64,000 nucleotides of DNA from Monarcha castaneiventris obscurior (lineage: Eukaryota > Chordata > Aves > Passeriformes > Monarchidae): positions 21,004,001 to 21,068,000 of the forward strand of contig JAMPIT010000059.1 of the NCBI GenBank assembly GCA_026261815.1, read 5' to 3'. Under the pieces are notes generated by a model. It searched no databases, had not been told where the DNA came from, and saw nothing but the letters and a program-made list of their open reading frames with translations. The position numbers and the translations under genes are program-made. Below, one piece after another: positions 1 through 11,030 of this stretch (positions are counted from its first letter, which is position 1; every line of letters begins with the position of its first letter).

Positions 1-2302
1 TTGAGAAGTTGAGAAAGGATGAGGGGAGTTAATGTCATCTCCTTTCTAGTGAAATAAATAAGTATATAAATATAAACAGTAGAAATGGTCAGATATGAGA
101 ATGGCACAGTGACATAAATGCTTATTTAAGAAAATGAGGGGGAATTAAAAAGAAATAGAAAATAAAATTGTATACTATTAAAGGTCTTTATTCTTCATTT
201 TTCCCACTTCCTCATAACATGTTTAGCTGTGGTAGGAATTTATGCCAGAAAATGTCCTTTTTTATGTTGAATATATATTTATAAAAGTCACCCATCAAAG
301 TAAGTAACGTTCTATGTCAGTTATTTATTTACCATATGAGAAATACTGGATTTCTTTTATTAAAATTGAGAAACAAACAAAACTAACCAACCAACCAAAC
401 CCCAAAAATCTTGGTGTGTCAGATACCTTGGCAGTCTAGGTTATGTCGTAGAATTGCAGAGGATAATTGGCTAGAGCCAATTATTTAGATCACTAGGCTG
501 CTATGAAGATCATTAAGTGATCATTGAGTTATTAGCTCAGTGTATCCCTCCCTAGCACAGCTGCAAGTCTGAAAGACTAACAGCTGACTTCAGTCCCTTT
601 TTTCCATTTTTCCCTTTTTCCACCATGCTTTTCCTCAGTTATTCATGCTTACATGCCAAATTTAATAATCTACTTCATTCATAATAATTTCCTCAGTTTT
701 TATGGTTTTTATGCAGAGCTACCTGTGCAAGGTGTAAAAGGAAAGGATTCATAGTCACATCTGCTTAGGAAGCAATAACCATAACCACAAGTTCTAGGAA
801 ACTTATAAGACCTAAGGAAAGTCATACTTACTCCATACCTGAAATCGTCTGGGGAATAGGTTGGTGAGATGATATTGATAATATATCCATGGAAGAGGAA
901 TGAATCACAGGTGCTGAATTCCCCGACTGTATCACTAAAAGGGAAAAGTGGCTCAGACACAGTCACAGAAGCAGAGACCTCCAGTTTCCACCTTCTCTGG
1001 GAGAGAAAGGATAAAGAAGGAATGGGTACAAAAAATACTAGATCTGCAACAACATTTTTTATCTGGCCCATCTAGAAGCTCCTCCAAAATACAGGAACAA
1101 AAATGCACATATCAGAACAGAGGTCTAAGAGGCACTCTTTCTCTCCATACTATCAGCTGTGCTATCACAGATGCACCATGTTATTTCCAGCTTCCTTTCC
1201 TCCTTCCTTTCTTGTTTGTTCCATCTTGAGTTAAGGCTCTAACCCTTCTCCCTTCCCCTATTAGGCATCTCTTTTTACCCCCACACACAAACTACCTCTA
1301 CTATCATCATTCTAATTATAATTAAACTCATGCCTATAGTGTGAGTTCATTTTTTCTAAATAGTTTTGGTTTGGTTTTTTTTTTTTTTTGGAATCAGTAG
1401 TAGCAGATTCTCAACGGGTTAATTGTGAAGAAACTAAGACTATCTATGGTAATTTTACTTTCTGCTAGGATGTACATGAATGCTGTGACAACTGAAGATA
1501 TTTGAAAAAAAATGTTAATTGCCACTTAAGATGTCTTCTATCATCTACATATATCAACAGAAAACTTCTGATCTTTATCAAGTATTGTTTTAATATATAA
1601 AATTCTTGACCAATTAGCCTAACACAGAACTAATACGAAAAAGGAATAGAAAAAAATCTCAGTGATGCATGATATTTTTCATCAAGCCATTTAATTAAAG
1701 CTTTGAGCCATGCAGAGTATGAAATCTGTTGTTAAGGTTGATTAGTCTTCAGATTATAACACCCTCTTATAATGTCAATAAACAAGAAACAAATTTCACA
1801 CAAGAGAGTGACTAACAGCCTCTTGCTGTCAAATTGAAATGCAAAGATGTCTGAAAGCATAGCCACAAGGCTAGTTAGTTATGACGAGGGCGAAATTAAT
1901 GTAAATCATGTTTGCCCTTTCAAGCTTAACAATTAAAATTGGCAATGGTGTTAGTATTCTCATTAAATTTTGAATAAAAAAAAATCACCTGAACTCCTTT
2001 AGAAACCTGATCAAAAAACAAATCAGAGCTGTCAATACCGCTAAGGAAAATAGGATTTTAAGGAAAAGTGTTCAAAATGGAAAATTTTTTGGAGACGGTC
2101 TTGAGGAATTAAAAAAATGAACTGAGAAAGTAGATGAAATTTCTCATATTATAAACATTCTTAAATATGGCTAAGCCTTTGGCAAAATCTAAAAATAATT
2201 TTTCATTGACAAGTAGAATTCTTGTCCTATAAATACCCCCTTTTTGTATCCAGAATGCTTCTCCTCTATCTTTAATTTTATGCTCTATGCAAAAAAGTTA
2301 AT
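1..2302. other. Unassigned A+T-rich noncoding stretch
   Basis: No repeat family or gene was recognised here. Short overlapping open frames around 709-1229 on both strands have no familiar domain and no supporting context. Small simple repeats are present: an AACC-type run near 380-402 and a T homopolymer near 1377-1390. Base composition matches the rest of the window. Confidence 0.6.
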
Positions 2303-2938
2303 ATTATTGTCTTGGGGTGACTCTGTGATGTGTATCCCCTATCATGGCTCTATGCCAAAAAATTAATTTTGTGCCTTTAAACCGAGCTTGACAGGGGAGA
2401 AAAAAAAAAAAAACAAATGCACTTTTCAAAGCAGTTCCCAAGGACACAGAGATAGAGACTCCTCTGCCTTCTCCCTGGCTGCGGTAACATGGAGGGAACA
2501 CCCTGCCTGTTTTCTTCAGCCAGCTCTTTGGATTTTTTTCCCCTTTTTCTCCTGCATGTTTCCTGGGACTTTGGGGGTTTTTTCCATCCTTTTTTCTCTT
2601 CTGGACTGTTTCAACAACATTAGAACACATTGGGAGAACTTTTCTTCAGGCCCAGTGGTGGCCTAAGGCCACCTCCCACGCCAGCTCTGAGAAGGAGGGA
2701 CCACACCTACAAGAGGACTCTAAATTCTTCCCAGATTTTCTCTCTATAGCAAGGGGTTTTACTATTTAGCATTATTATCCTTTTCCTGTGTGTTTGTTAA
2801 TAAATAGTTTTTATCTCTTTCACTTTCCTTCAAGGAATTTTTTTTTTTTCCCAAACCTGGTGGGGGGAAGGGTATTTGTAACCTGTTTTTTCTCTCAGAG
2901 GATATATTGCTAGATTTTGACCAAACCAGCACAATTAT
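2303..2938 (+). mobile_element. Solo LTR of an endogenous retrovirus (ERVL-type by duplication length)
   Basis: The LTR proper is 2308-2933 (626 bp). It starts TGTCTTGG and ends CCAGCACA, the canonical TG...CA termini. It is flanked by a perfect 5-bp target duplication, ATTAT (2303-2307 and 2934-2938). A polyadenylation signal AATAAA lies at 2799-2804, followed by T-rich and GT-rich sequence, so the transcriptional sense is +. No gag, pol or env sequence is attached, so this is a solo LTR left by recombination between two LTRs. An A run at 2400-2413 is internal. A 5-bp duplication fits ERVL-class integration; class assignment is inference. I see no convincing TATA box. Confidence 0.88.
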
Positions 2939-3689
2939 TTATCTATGTTTTGGGCTAAGTGTTTACTCAAAACAAAAAAATCCACCTTTAAAAGGTTAAA
3001 ACTAAGCTGGGAAGTTAGTGTCATGCCATCGTGTACATTACATGCAGGTACATTACCTGCATTAATAAGCCCAGTATGTTGAAAAGTGACAACTGTTTCA
3101 GTGACAGAGGAATGTTAATTTATTTATGCAAGTTTCGGGCCAGATCTGTCCTGGGACTGGTTGAAGGTGTAGGTGGAAGCACAGATTTGCCTAACTGACT
3201 TTATATTCACCCAACAGAAAAACTCTTAAATTGTTCAATGTTTCACTTTTGTTACATTTTTATGGAGGTTTAAGTCTGTGAGATAAAATATAACCGCACT
3301 AGCAGTCTACGTATAAATGGATTAAACCTGTGTATAAATATGGTGGAAGGCTGTTCAGAAACCCTCTCTTTGCACTAAAACATCACCTAACATTGAGATA
3401 TGCTGAGATGTTGAGTAATTTTCAGCAGTTCAGTTGATAGCAAATCAACTACCATAGCAGGTTAAATCAAAAAGAGCATTTATTATCTTCCTTTATGAAC
3501 CCAACCAGCCAACCAATCAACCAACCAACCAACCAACTAGAAAAAATAGAAGGTATTCCTAAGACACCGAAGTTTCTGTTCTGATACAGAGATATATTAT
3601 GTCTTTGCTTGGTACAGTATAATTTATACAGACCACGAATTGCATCTCATTGCATGTATGGGTACATCTCAGCAGGTGCAATGGACTTG
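2939..3689. other. Unassigned noncoding stretch with small CCAA repeat
   Basis: This lies between the solo LTR and the CR1 remnant. It holds a short inverted repeat at 3042-3062 and a CCAA/CAAC microsatellite at 3500-3537. Otherwise nothing was recognised. Confidence 0.55.
3500..3537. repeat. CCAA tetranucleotide microsatellite
   Basis: About nine imperfect copies of CCAA, with early units interrupted (CCAG, CAAT) and the last five near-perfect. A short, ordinary simple repeat. Confidence 0.9.
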
Positions 3690-3781
3690 TGCACCTTTGA
3701 GTTCCTTAGATGAGATCCTTAGTTCCATTCTTCCAGTCCCTGCCTTTGCTTTCTGTGATTTGGATAGTGTGGCTGAAGAAG

Positions 3782-3848
3782 TTGCTGGCGAAGATTGAGG
3801 CAAAATAGTCATTGAGTACCTCAGCCTTGCCTCAATCTTCACCAGCAA
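3782..3848. repeat. Inverted repeat inside CR1 (22-bp arms)
   Basis: Left arm 3782-3803 and right arm 3827-3848 are reverse complements with one mismatch, separated by 23 bases. The left arm and the spacer (ATTGAGTACCTCAGCC) fit normal antisense CR1. The right arm is an inverted copy of the left and replaces the CR1 sequence expected there. Confidence 0.85.
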
Positions 3849-4384
3849 GTGAAGATTGTCTTCCAAAGAGGGCCCGTATTTTCCCCAGTCTTCCTTATAT
3901 CACCATCTTACCTATAGAAGGTTTTCCTTTTGTCCTTGACCTGGATGGCCAGGTTTAACTCTGTCAGGACTTTAGCTTTCCCTGACCTCTGATGGCTCAC
4001 ACAATCTCTCTGTATTCCTCCCAGGCCGCTTGTCCTTGCTTCCATTGTAGGCTTCCATTTAGTGTTTATATTTGTCCAGGAGCTCCTTAGTAATCCACGC
4101 AGGCCTCCTGATGGTTTTTGCCTTTCTTCCTCTTTGCTGGAATTCATCACTCCTGAACTTAGAGGAGGTGATCCTTGATAATTCAAGGATAACCAGAGTC
4201 CTTGTACTCCTGCTCCTTGCAGGGCTTTAGTCCATCGTACTCTACCAAACAGATCCCAAAGAGGCAAATGTCTGCTCTCTTGAAGTCTGAGGTAGTGAGC
4301 TTGTTGTGCACCTTCCTCCCTGTCCTAAGAATCTTGAATGCCGCCCTTCCTTGTGACACCGTAGTGAGGCTACCTAAAAACAAA

Positions 4385-4741
4385 CTCTAGACAAAATTAA
4401 GAGGATAAAAGCGGGTATTTATTGAAGTGCCTTCAATAGGTACACTATGGGCAGACAGAGCCCTGAGATACGCCCAAAATGGACCATGTGCCATGAGTTT
4501 TCCATAATTTTGTAAGTTTGGTCCATTTGCATATCAGGGTTAATCTTCCAATTACAATTTCATGTAATGATGTCATTACCCCAAGTTTGTTCCCCATTTT
4601 TAGAGGCTTTGTTTATGTATTTCAGGGCCTGGGACAGTAAGGTGTCCTTGAGTCTCAGGCCTAGAGAGGATTTGTTGTGTCTAACCAGAATGGGAGAACA
4701 GTAGCTAACAGGCTAACATGGAGTTTTAGCGTTACACTCTA
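4385..4741 (-). mobile_element. Retroviral solo LTR inserted into the CR1
   Basis: The insert is about 4390-4736 (347 bp). Read on the minus strand it starts TGTAACGC and carries AATAAA (complement of 4418-4423) near its 3' end, as an LTR would. CTCTA occurs at both borders (4385-4389 and 4737-4741), consistent with a 5-bp target duplication. The expected closing CA of the LTR reads TC here, so that edge is mutated or misplaced by a base or two. CR1 ORF2 resumes on both sides, so the LTR is younger than the CR1. No internal retroviral genes remain. Confidence 0.8.
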
Positions 4742-5740
4742 AAGCAGTACAGGATCTAGAAAATATAAAAGCCAAAATCCTAAGGCATCACATGGTCAGC
4801 TGCTCTTGAGTTCCACATTCCTCACCAGCACGTCCTTGTTGGTGAGACCAAGGTCCAGCATAGAACCTCTCCTTGCTGGCTCCTCTGTCACTTAGAGAAG
4901 GATTTTATCCTCAGTGCATTGCAAGAAACTCCTGGATTTCTTATGCCTTGCTGTGTTGTCCCTCCAATAGATATTGTAATGTTTGGAGTCCCCCACGAGG
5001 ACCAGGGCTTGTGAATGTAAGGTTGATTCTATCTCTCCATAGAGGGCTTTATCCACTTAATATTCCTGGTCAGGTGACCTGTGTCAGATCCCCACCATAA
5101 TGTCACCTGTCTGTGTCCTCCCTTTAATCCTGACTCATAAGCTCTTGGTCAGCTCCTCATCTATCCTCAGGCAGAGCTCCATACACTCCAGTTGGTCATG
5201 AGCAGAGAGGGCAACATTGCCTCCCCATCTCCCTACCTGTCCTTCCTAAAGAGCCTGTATCCTTCCAACCCAGCGCTCCAGTCATAAGAACCATTCCACA
5301 ATGTCTCTATGATGCCAATAGGATCATAGCCCTACAGGCACGTGCACGTCTCTAACTCGTCTTGTTTTTTTCACGTGCTACCTTTGCATAGAGGAATTTA
5401 AGTTGAGCTTCCAATGAAATTACTCATCGGATGGGATGGCTGGAATTCTTTTGGTTATGCCCTTCAGGTTCTCTCCTGCTGACCTGTGATCACTTTCCAT
5501 GCTCAGGGCATTTTTTTCTGGCACTGGCATCAAACTGGTAGGAGTGGGATAAATAGAACCCTTCACCAGCTTGGCAAACCTGTGGCTGAAGATGGTCTTC
5601 TCCATTTGCAGATAAAGCCCATCTACCTGCTGTAGACCAAGTTTCTCAAAGCAAGTCCTATGGTCTAATTAGTCAGACTCTTTGCTGTGTTTTTTTCAAT
5701 CATTTGTTAATTCACCAGATTTGGCTGGCCCTTTCAAACC

Positions 5741-7499
5741 CTTTCCCTCTGACCAGAAGGATTGATGCAGACATTCAGCTTATATATGACACTAAAAAGT
5801 TCAGAACAGGTAAACATTGCAGAGGAATAGAGATGTAAAGCAAACATTCAAAAGATATGTCATTTAGAAGGTGACAGAATTATGGCTCCACTGGAAGTGC
5901 ATTCATGAGCTACAGCTTAAAAGGCTGTGTGTCATTTTTCTCCACAAGTGAATGATTGTGCAAAATTCATATTCAAAGTCAATGAACACCTAACTTTAGA
6001 GTGCTGTTGCTGTATAAAGCATGAATTGATAGTAGCATCTCAATTTCAGGGGCTGGGAATGGATTCATGGACATTGTCACCAAAAGTGCTTATTAATAAA
6101 TGGATTGCTAAATAAAATTACCAGTTGCTTTGTTTAATATAATACATTCCTGTGAAGAATACTTTATATTACTTTATATTTATAGAGCTGTGTCTGGGAT
6201 TTGGGTTTGCTCTTTTCTGGAAAACTAACACCAAAAATGATGCATATAATCGCATCTGTGGTTTCTGTTGGAGACCCATTGTCATTTTCATGGACAGATA
6301 GCATATTGGGTTGGATGAAAACAAAGGACATAGATAAGATTAAAGACTCTATGACTCAGATTGGTAGTAAAACTTATCTGCATTAGCATTAAACTGAAAG
6401 TAAATGTATTGTGGAGAAGGATTGCCTTGTAACTGTCTATTTCTGATCTTCGGATCCAGTATAGCTTTTCAATAGAAGACAATGTAATCTCAGATTACCT
6501 GAGAAATTTCAAAAGAAAGAGTGTTCCTTCATGTCATTAGAGATTTGTATGAAATAAGCATCTTGTGGGTTACATCAGAGGAAATAGAAGTTACTTTCTT
6601 TAGAGCTACCACACACAACTTCAGTGTTTTATACCTTTTAGGAAACTATACTCATTTCAGGTGATCTGTAACTGCATGTGTTAATTTTCTACACATTTTT
6701 ATTTCCCCTATCATAATATTTTTAATAAAAGTAAACGATCTTTCAAATTATGACTTATATAATGACATAAAGTTAATTCAGGCAAAGGTATTTAAAATCA
6801 TTTATCTGTCTCTTCATAAAACTGAATTTCCCAATAAAATATAATCTTGAGGTATAAGCGTTTAAATTATTTGAACAAAATGGGCATTAGTGTAAAAAGG
6901 ATTTTGCTACTTTTAGAAATTAATTTAAAAGAAGACAGAGTCTAAGAATGCTATTCGAACAACAGAAAATAACAGTAATATATCTTGAAAAACTTCATCC
7001 ATAACCAAATCGTTCCAAACACTGACACTTTGCAAATGAAAAATTGTTTCAATGGCTTCAGGATTTTGCAAATAAAGCTGGCCATGTATTATCTAAATTA
7101 TCTAAATGAAGATGGAAAAAAACAGTCAGAAAACTACAGAACATCCCTACTTCTGAAGCATAAGGTCTCCCAATGTTGCGCTTTAATTTACAGTTACGTA
7201 TCTTCGTGTTGAATGCATCTAAAGATTTCAAAAGAGACCCTAGAAAAAACCTCATGTTTATAATGCAAGATTCTGTTGAAGAAAAATCCTTTAATGTTAC
7301 ACCAATATTTTCACCTGATAGAAAAAAAAAAAAACAGTGGAGAATATGTCCCAATTATCTACAATGTACAGAAAAGAAAAAGAGTAAAAGAAAATTGAGA
7401 ATATACTGAGAACCATTCCTGAATGAAGCAAAAATTCTTTTAAAAAACTTAATAACCTAAACTTTTTTGCTGTATGCTTCAAAGCAAGTGTCAGCAAGT
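5741..7499. other. Unassigned noncoding stretch
   Basis: A+T-rich sequence with no recognised family. Short frames on both strands (around 5927-6482 and 6985-7497) carry no familiar motif. There is a short A run at about 7322-7334. Confidence 0.55.
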
Positions 7500-8590
7500 T
7501 CCAGTAAATGACATGGAAAATTGCAACTGGACTGCACTACTCCCTTCTCCCATTCTGATGAGACAGCATTACTCCATCCACCATACTGGATGAGGCAGCA
7601 TCAGTACTTGCAGATGCTTTTCTAGCCTGTTCTTAAGATGACTAAGGTGGAGATGCCACTGCCCGTTCACCAGGTATTTTCAGTGTTTCACTAATACATT
7701 TTTTCTGTAATATTTTACTTGACTTGCTTTAGTTGCAACAGAAGTCCTTTATTTTATGCTTCTAGCTATAGCAGAGGCGGAGGATAGGCCTTTCCCTTCC
7801 CCTTTGCATCAGCTGCTAACCTGCTTGAAGGCTGTTTAATCCCCTCTGTAGTTCTTTTAATGTTGGAACAAATTTAATTCTCCTTCATGTGCTCTCAAGC
7901 CCAGATACTTTTTAGGGAAGTCATTTGACATTTTCCAAGGAATGTCCAAATCTTTTTTTTCTCAAAGAGCAGTGCCCAGAACTTTCAGCAGTGTTTGCAG
8001 GAAAGGCTTACAAATGCAGAGCAGGCCAAACGACAATGTACTCAGCAGTAACCATTGCTCTGCTGTGTACGGCACTCACGCACAGTCAAGTCAGGATCAG
8101 AGGAGAGCTGCAAAGGGGAGACTTTGTAGGCCTTTCTGAAGGGAGACAGGGTCTGTACAAAGGCTCTACATACATCTCTTTTTCACAGGAGCGTTATTCC
8201 AAATTTCTTGTAGAGTATCTTTCTGTTTATTTCTTTTCATAACACAGTCTTTGTGCCTCTTTCAATATAGCTGACATTCATTCACCCCTTTGTGACATTT
8301 TAATTTCCTGATGTTTTTGTAAATAACTATTCCTCAAGTTGTTGCTCCCATTTCTGTATCCGTGCTATTAATTATTCCTGTGTGAAGTACTTTATACATT
8401 CATCGAGTTTCTCAGGCCATTTCCCAAACTATCCAGATCACTTTGAATTCTAATCTTGTTCTCCTCCACATCTGCGGCTTTTTCCAGGTTTGTTTCAACT
8501 TCAAATTTAGTAAGCATATTTTATATTTCATTTATATTTCATTTATATTTCAACCTGGCCATTAATACTAATGAGGAATAAAACATGTGC
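7500..8590 (-). mobile_element. Old CR1 LINE 3' portion, antisense
   Basis: The + strand reads as a diverged reverse complement of an old amniote CR1: AGCCTGTTCTTAA (about 7625), CCTTTCCCTTCCCCTTT (about 7790), GAAGGCTGTTTAATCCCCTCT (7826-7846), GTGCCCAGAACTTTCAGC (about 7973), TTTTGTAAATAAC, and CAGATCACTTTGAATTCTAA (8434-8453), followed by the AAATTTAGTAAGCATATTTT segment (about 8504). Order and spacing fit the end of ORF2 and the 3' region. Divergence is much higher than in the other CR1 copies, so this is an older insertion. Edges are approximate. Confidence 0.75.
8521..8551. repeat. 11-bp tandem repeat, three copies
   Basis: TTATATTTCAT is repeated nearly three times without change. It lies inside the old CR1 and is a local expansion of it. 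Confidence 0.85.
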
Positions 8591-10394
8591 AGAGAATGAA
8601 TTTGACATAGCCTTCTCTTCTGACAGTGAAACCTATTAACACTCTGGAAATTACTTTTTCCAACAAGTGTTGCCTCCATGCTGTAAAGCCAACCAATAGA
8701 AAATGTCTTTTCTTTAAGAACTTCCTCTGAGACACTTTCAGAAACACTATTTAAGGTCAAGATTTGATAGCTTTATGATGGTGTAAACAGCAGAAAAGGA
8801 GACCCTACAAGAGAAACTGGTGAGGATCTCTCTGAATTCCATTAAACCATTTCTTTGGAGACTTACCTTGGCATAAGGGAAACACATGTTTACAATAAAG
8901 ATTTTATATTATATAACTTGCCTCAAGGTTTAACTGTTTCAGCTAACTGAATTATGAGGACTTTCAAACATATTCAAAGGAGGGGAAAATGTGTTTCCTT
9001 GAAATTGTGGTTGAACAAAAGTCTGAAAAGAGGTATGATCCTCCATTCCTCTGCTACTCAGGTGACACTACTTCAGTAACACAAATTTTATTCCAATTTA
9101 GTCATGTGGAATCTTACAATAACTCCTTGTGTACTTGGAAAAAAAAAAAAATAAAAACCCTTTGTGCCCCAGATCTAAATATTGACACTACATTTTATTA
9201 ATCAATTATTCCTTCTCACCCTAAACTAAGAAACAGCGTAATCTGCTGAAAGAAAATAATTATAAAAAATATCATATATTGCCTTTTACTCATGTGAAAC
9301 ACAGTCCATTTTAAAAGATGATAGAATAAACAATTTGAATGACTTGCATAATTTTAATAATAGATTACTTTTAATTGTCAAATAAATTTACTGTCTTTTC
9401 AATGATTAACAAGGCTTCAAGGAAAAAAGAAGTGCCAGGGTCTAAAAAATTCTGTGCTTTCATTCTGTGTGCTTTGTGTTTGTTTCAGAACAGCTACATC
9501 TTATGCCATGAGCTCTTTAGGTTGCAAAGGAAGGAACAGATAATTTCATAATTAATGATAAGCTCCCATCTAAAGACTCAAGACCTATTAAATTTGTCAA
9601 TGCAGAAACACTTAAGAAAGTTAATCTGAAGTAACTTTTAAAGTGGATTAATTAAATGAATTAAAGCCACATATTGATCCTTTTATTCAAATTTTCAATG
9701 CCTTTAATTCAATGTAGTCTACTTCAGACTTCAAAGTGAATTAAGCTAAATTAAATTAGGGACATTTTAATTCTCAATATGTGCCTACATTGGGATTAAT
9801 GCATTTTAACACATTTAACATTTAACGCACAGGGGACTGCAGAAACTGTAAAAAATCCCTACAGTGAATTACTTACTTCGAAAGTGCTCACATACTTTCT
9901 CCATCAATGATTCAATGCAAGGTATTCTTGTCTTGCAATGAGATGGGACATGCTGGTAATTTTTTCATATCTTACTTTGACATGTTTGGTATGGCCCTCT
10001 TATTTCCACACTCAATTGATTTGGACAAGCTTTCTCAAGCAAGCAAGGCAAATACTTTTTTGATGCAATTAAGTCTGAAATACCTCAATGAGAAACTGAC
10101 TTCCAAACACAAGAAAAAGTTATATTGGATTTTTTTCTTTGCGTGTATGTATATGATATTGTTCTGTCTCACATGAACAGTTCACATTTTTAAAGACCTT
10201 AGAAAGAGAGGTTTGATAGAAAATTGATCACCCAACCCTGACCATAGTAATAATAATGCCTGTTTTCTTTTGTGGGAATGAAAAGCATCTCAGAAATGCA
10301 CTACTGAACTGACCTTACTGGACTTTTTTTGTAGAGAAATTGCTCTGTTAAGCAAGAAAGATGCAATCTGAGTGTCCTTAAGTGTTTCCACTTA
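8591..10394. other. Unassigned A+T-rich noncoding stretch
   Basis: No repeat family, exon or RNA gene was recognised. There is a 12-A run near 9139-9150. Frames at 8989-9201 and 9907-10176 have no recognisable motif and ordinary noncoding composition. Confidence 0.55.
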
Positions 10395-10841
10395 TGTCAC
10401 AGTTTAGGAATGGTATTCCCCAGTCTAGCATTCCCTCTTAAACACTCCAAACCATGCATCATTTTCTCACTCCCTGTTCCTCACTCCCCCTGTAGTGGGC
10501 TGGAAAGGAAGATTGGAATCACAAAAGGAAAAGATCATGGTGTGGGATGACAACAATTTACTGGAAACAGCAATGAGTTAAGAAAATGAACATTGACGGC
10601 AACCATACTAATGGCACGGTGTACAGGATGTGTACGGCAGTGATTCACATGTGATAGTTCACCCTCCCTAGAAATTCCCTGACTACTCCCTCCTCCATGC
10701 TACCCAGCCCAGAAGGGAACTCAACATTTCCCTGTCCCCAGAAAATGATGTGAGGTAGAATAGAATAATCTCTGGGTACTGGTCATGCCCCTTTACTGGA
10801 TATTGCAAAAATTAACCCTGTCCCAGCTGGAACAAGGATGA
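10395..10841 (-). mobile_element. Decayed avian ERV LTR (ERVL-like), minus strand
   Basis: The + strand begins TGTCACAGTTTA (10395) and ends near AACCCTGTCCCAGCTGGAAC (10814-10833). In between is the block order of a widespread bird LTR in antisense: CCTCACTCCCCCTGTAGTGG, then a GTGTGGGATGACAACAATTTA block, then the terminal 'TAACCCTGTCCCAGC' block. Read on the minus strand this is the normal LTR sense. No clean target duplication is visible (ACTTA upstream, ACTCG downstream), and the middle seems shortened. Class is inferred from resemblance. Confidence 0.7.
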
Positions 10842-10942
10842 CTCGTCAGAGAAAACAACTAACTTAGAGTTGCTAATATTTTTATATATAGTTAAGGAGG
10901 GGATTCTGCAAATGATGTAAGAGAATTTAGTATGAAGCAGAA

Positions 10943-11030
10943 AAGAAGAAGAAGAAGAAGAAGAAGAAGAAGAAGAAGAAGAAGAAGAAGAAGAAGAAGA
11001 AGAAGAAGAAGAAGAAGAAGAAGAAGAAGG
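10943..11030. repeat. GAA trinucleotide microsatellite
   Basis: About 28 uninterrupted GAA units on the + strand. The minus strand reads TTC and produces a meaningless poly-Ser open frame. Uninterrupted GAA runs of this length are known to form triplexes and to be length-unstable in other vertebrates. Confidence 0.95.

Larger units (their letters stand above)
3690..5740 (-). mobile_element. CR1 LINE ORF2 fragment (endonuclease region), antisense
   Basis: Read on the minus strand, this gives broken but recognisable CR1 ORF2. Segments include a GDSKHYNIYWRDNTA stretch matching the conserved CR1 endonuclease 'GDFN...W..NTA' block (about 4930-5010), LTNKDVLV (about 4820), ILRTGRK (about 4320), a Trp-containing LLRSSWTN block (about 4080) and LTELNLAIQVKDKRKTFYR (3910-3965). 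It then continues into the region just before reverse transcriptase. Stops and frameshifts are frequent, so it is dead. The reverse transcriptase and 3' UTR are missing, so the usual 3' anchor of a LINE was lost after insertion. A retroviral LTR (4390-4736) interrupts it. The outer edge near 5740 is approximate, and sequence from 5400 to 5740 is assigned with less certainty. Confidence 0.85.

Noticed and set aside
3908..4383. Minus-strand frames that look like a protein gene
   Set aside because: They are CR1 ORF2 remnants with frameshifts and an LTR insertion, not a host gene.
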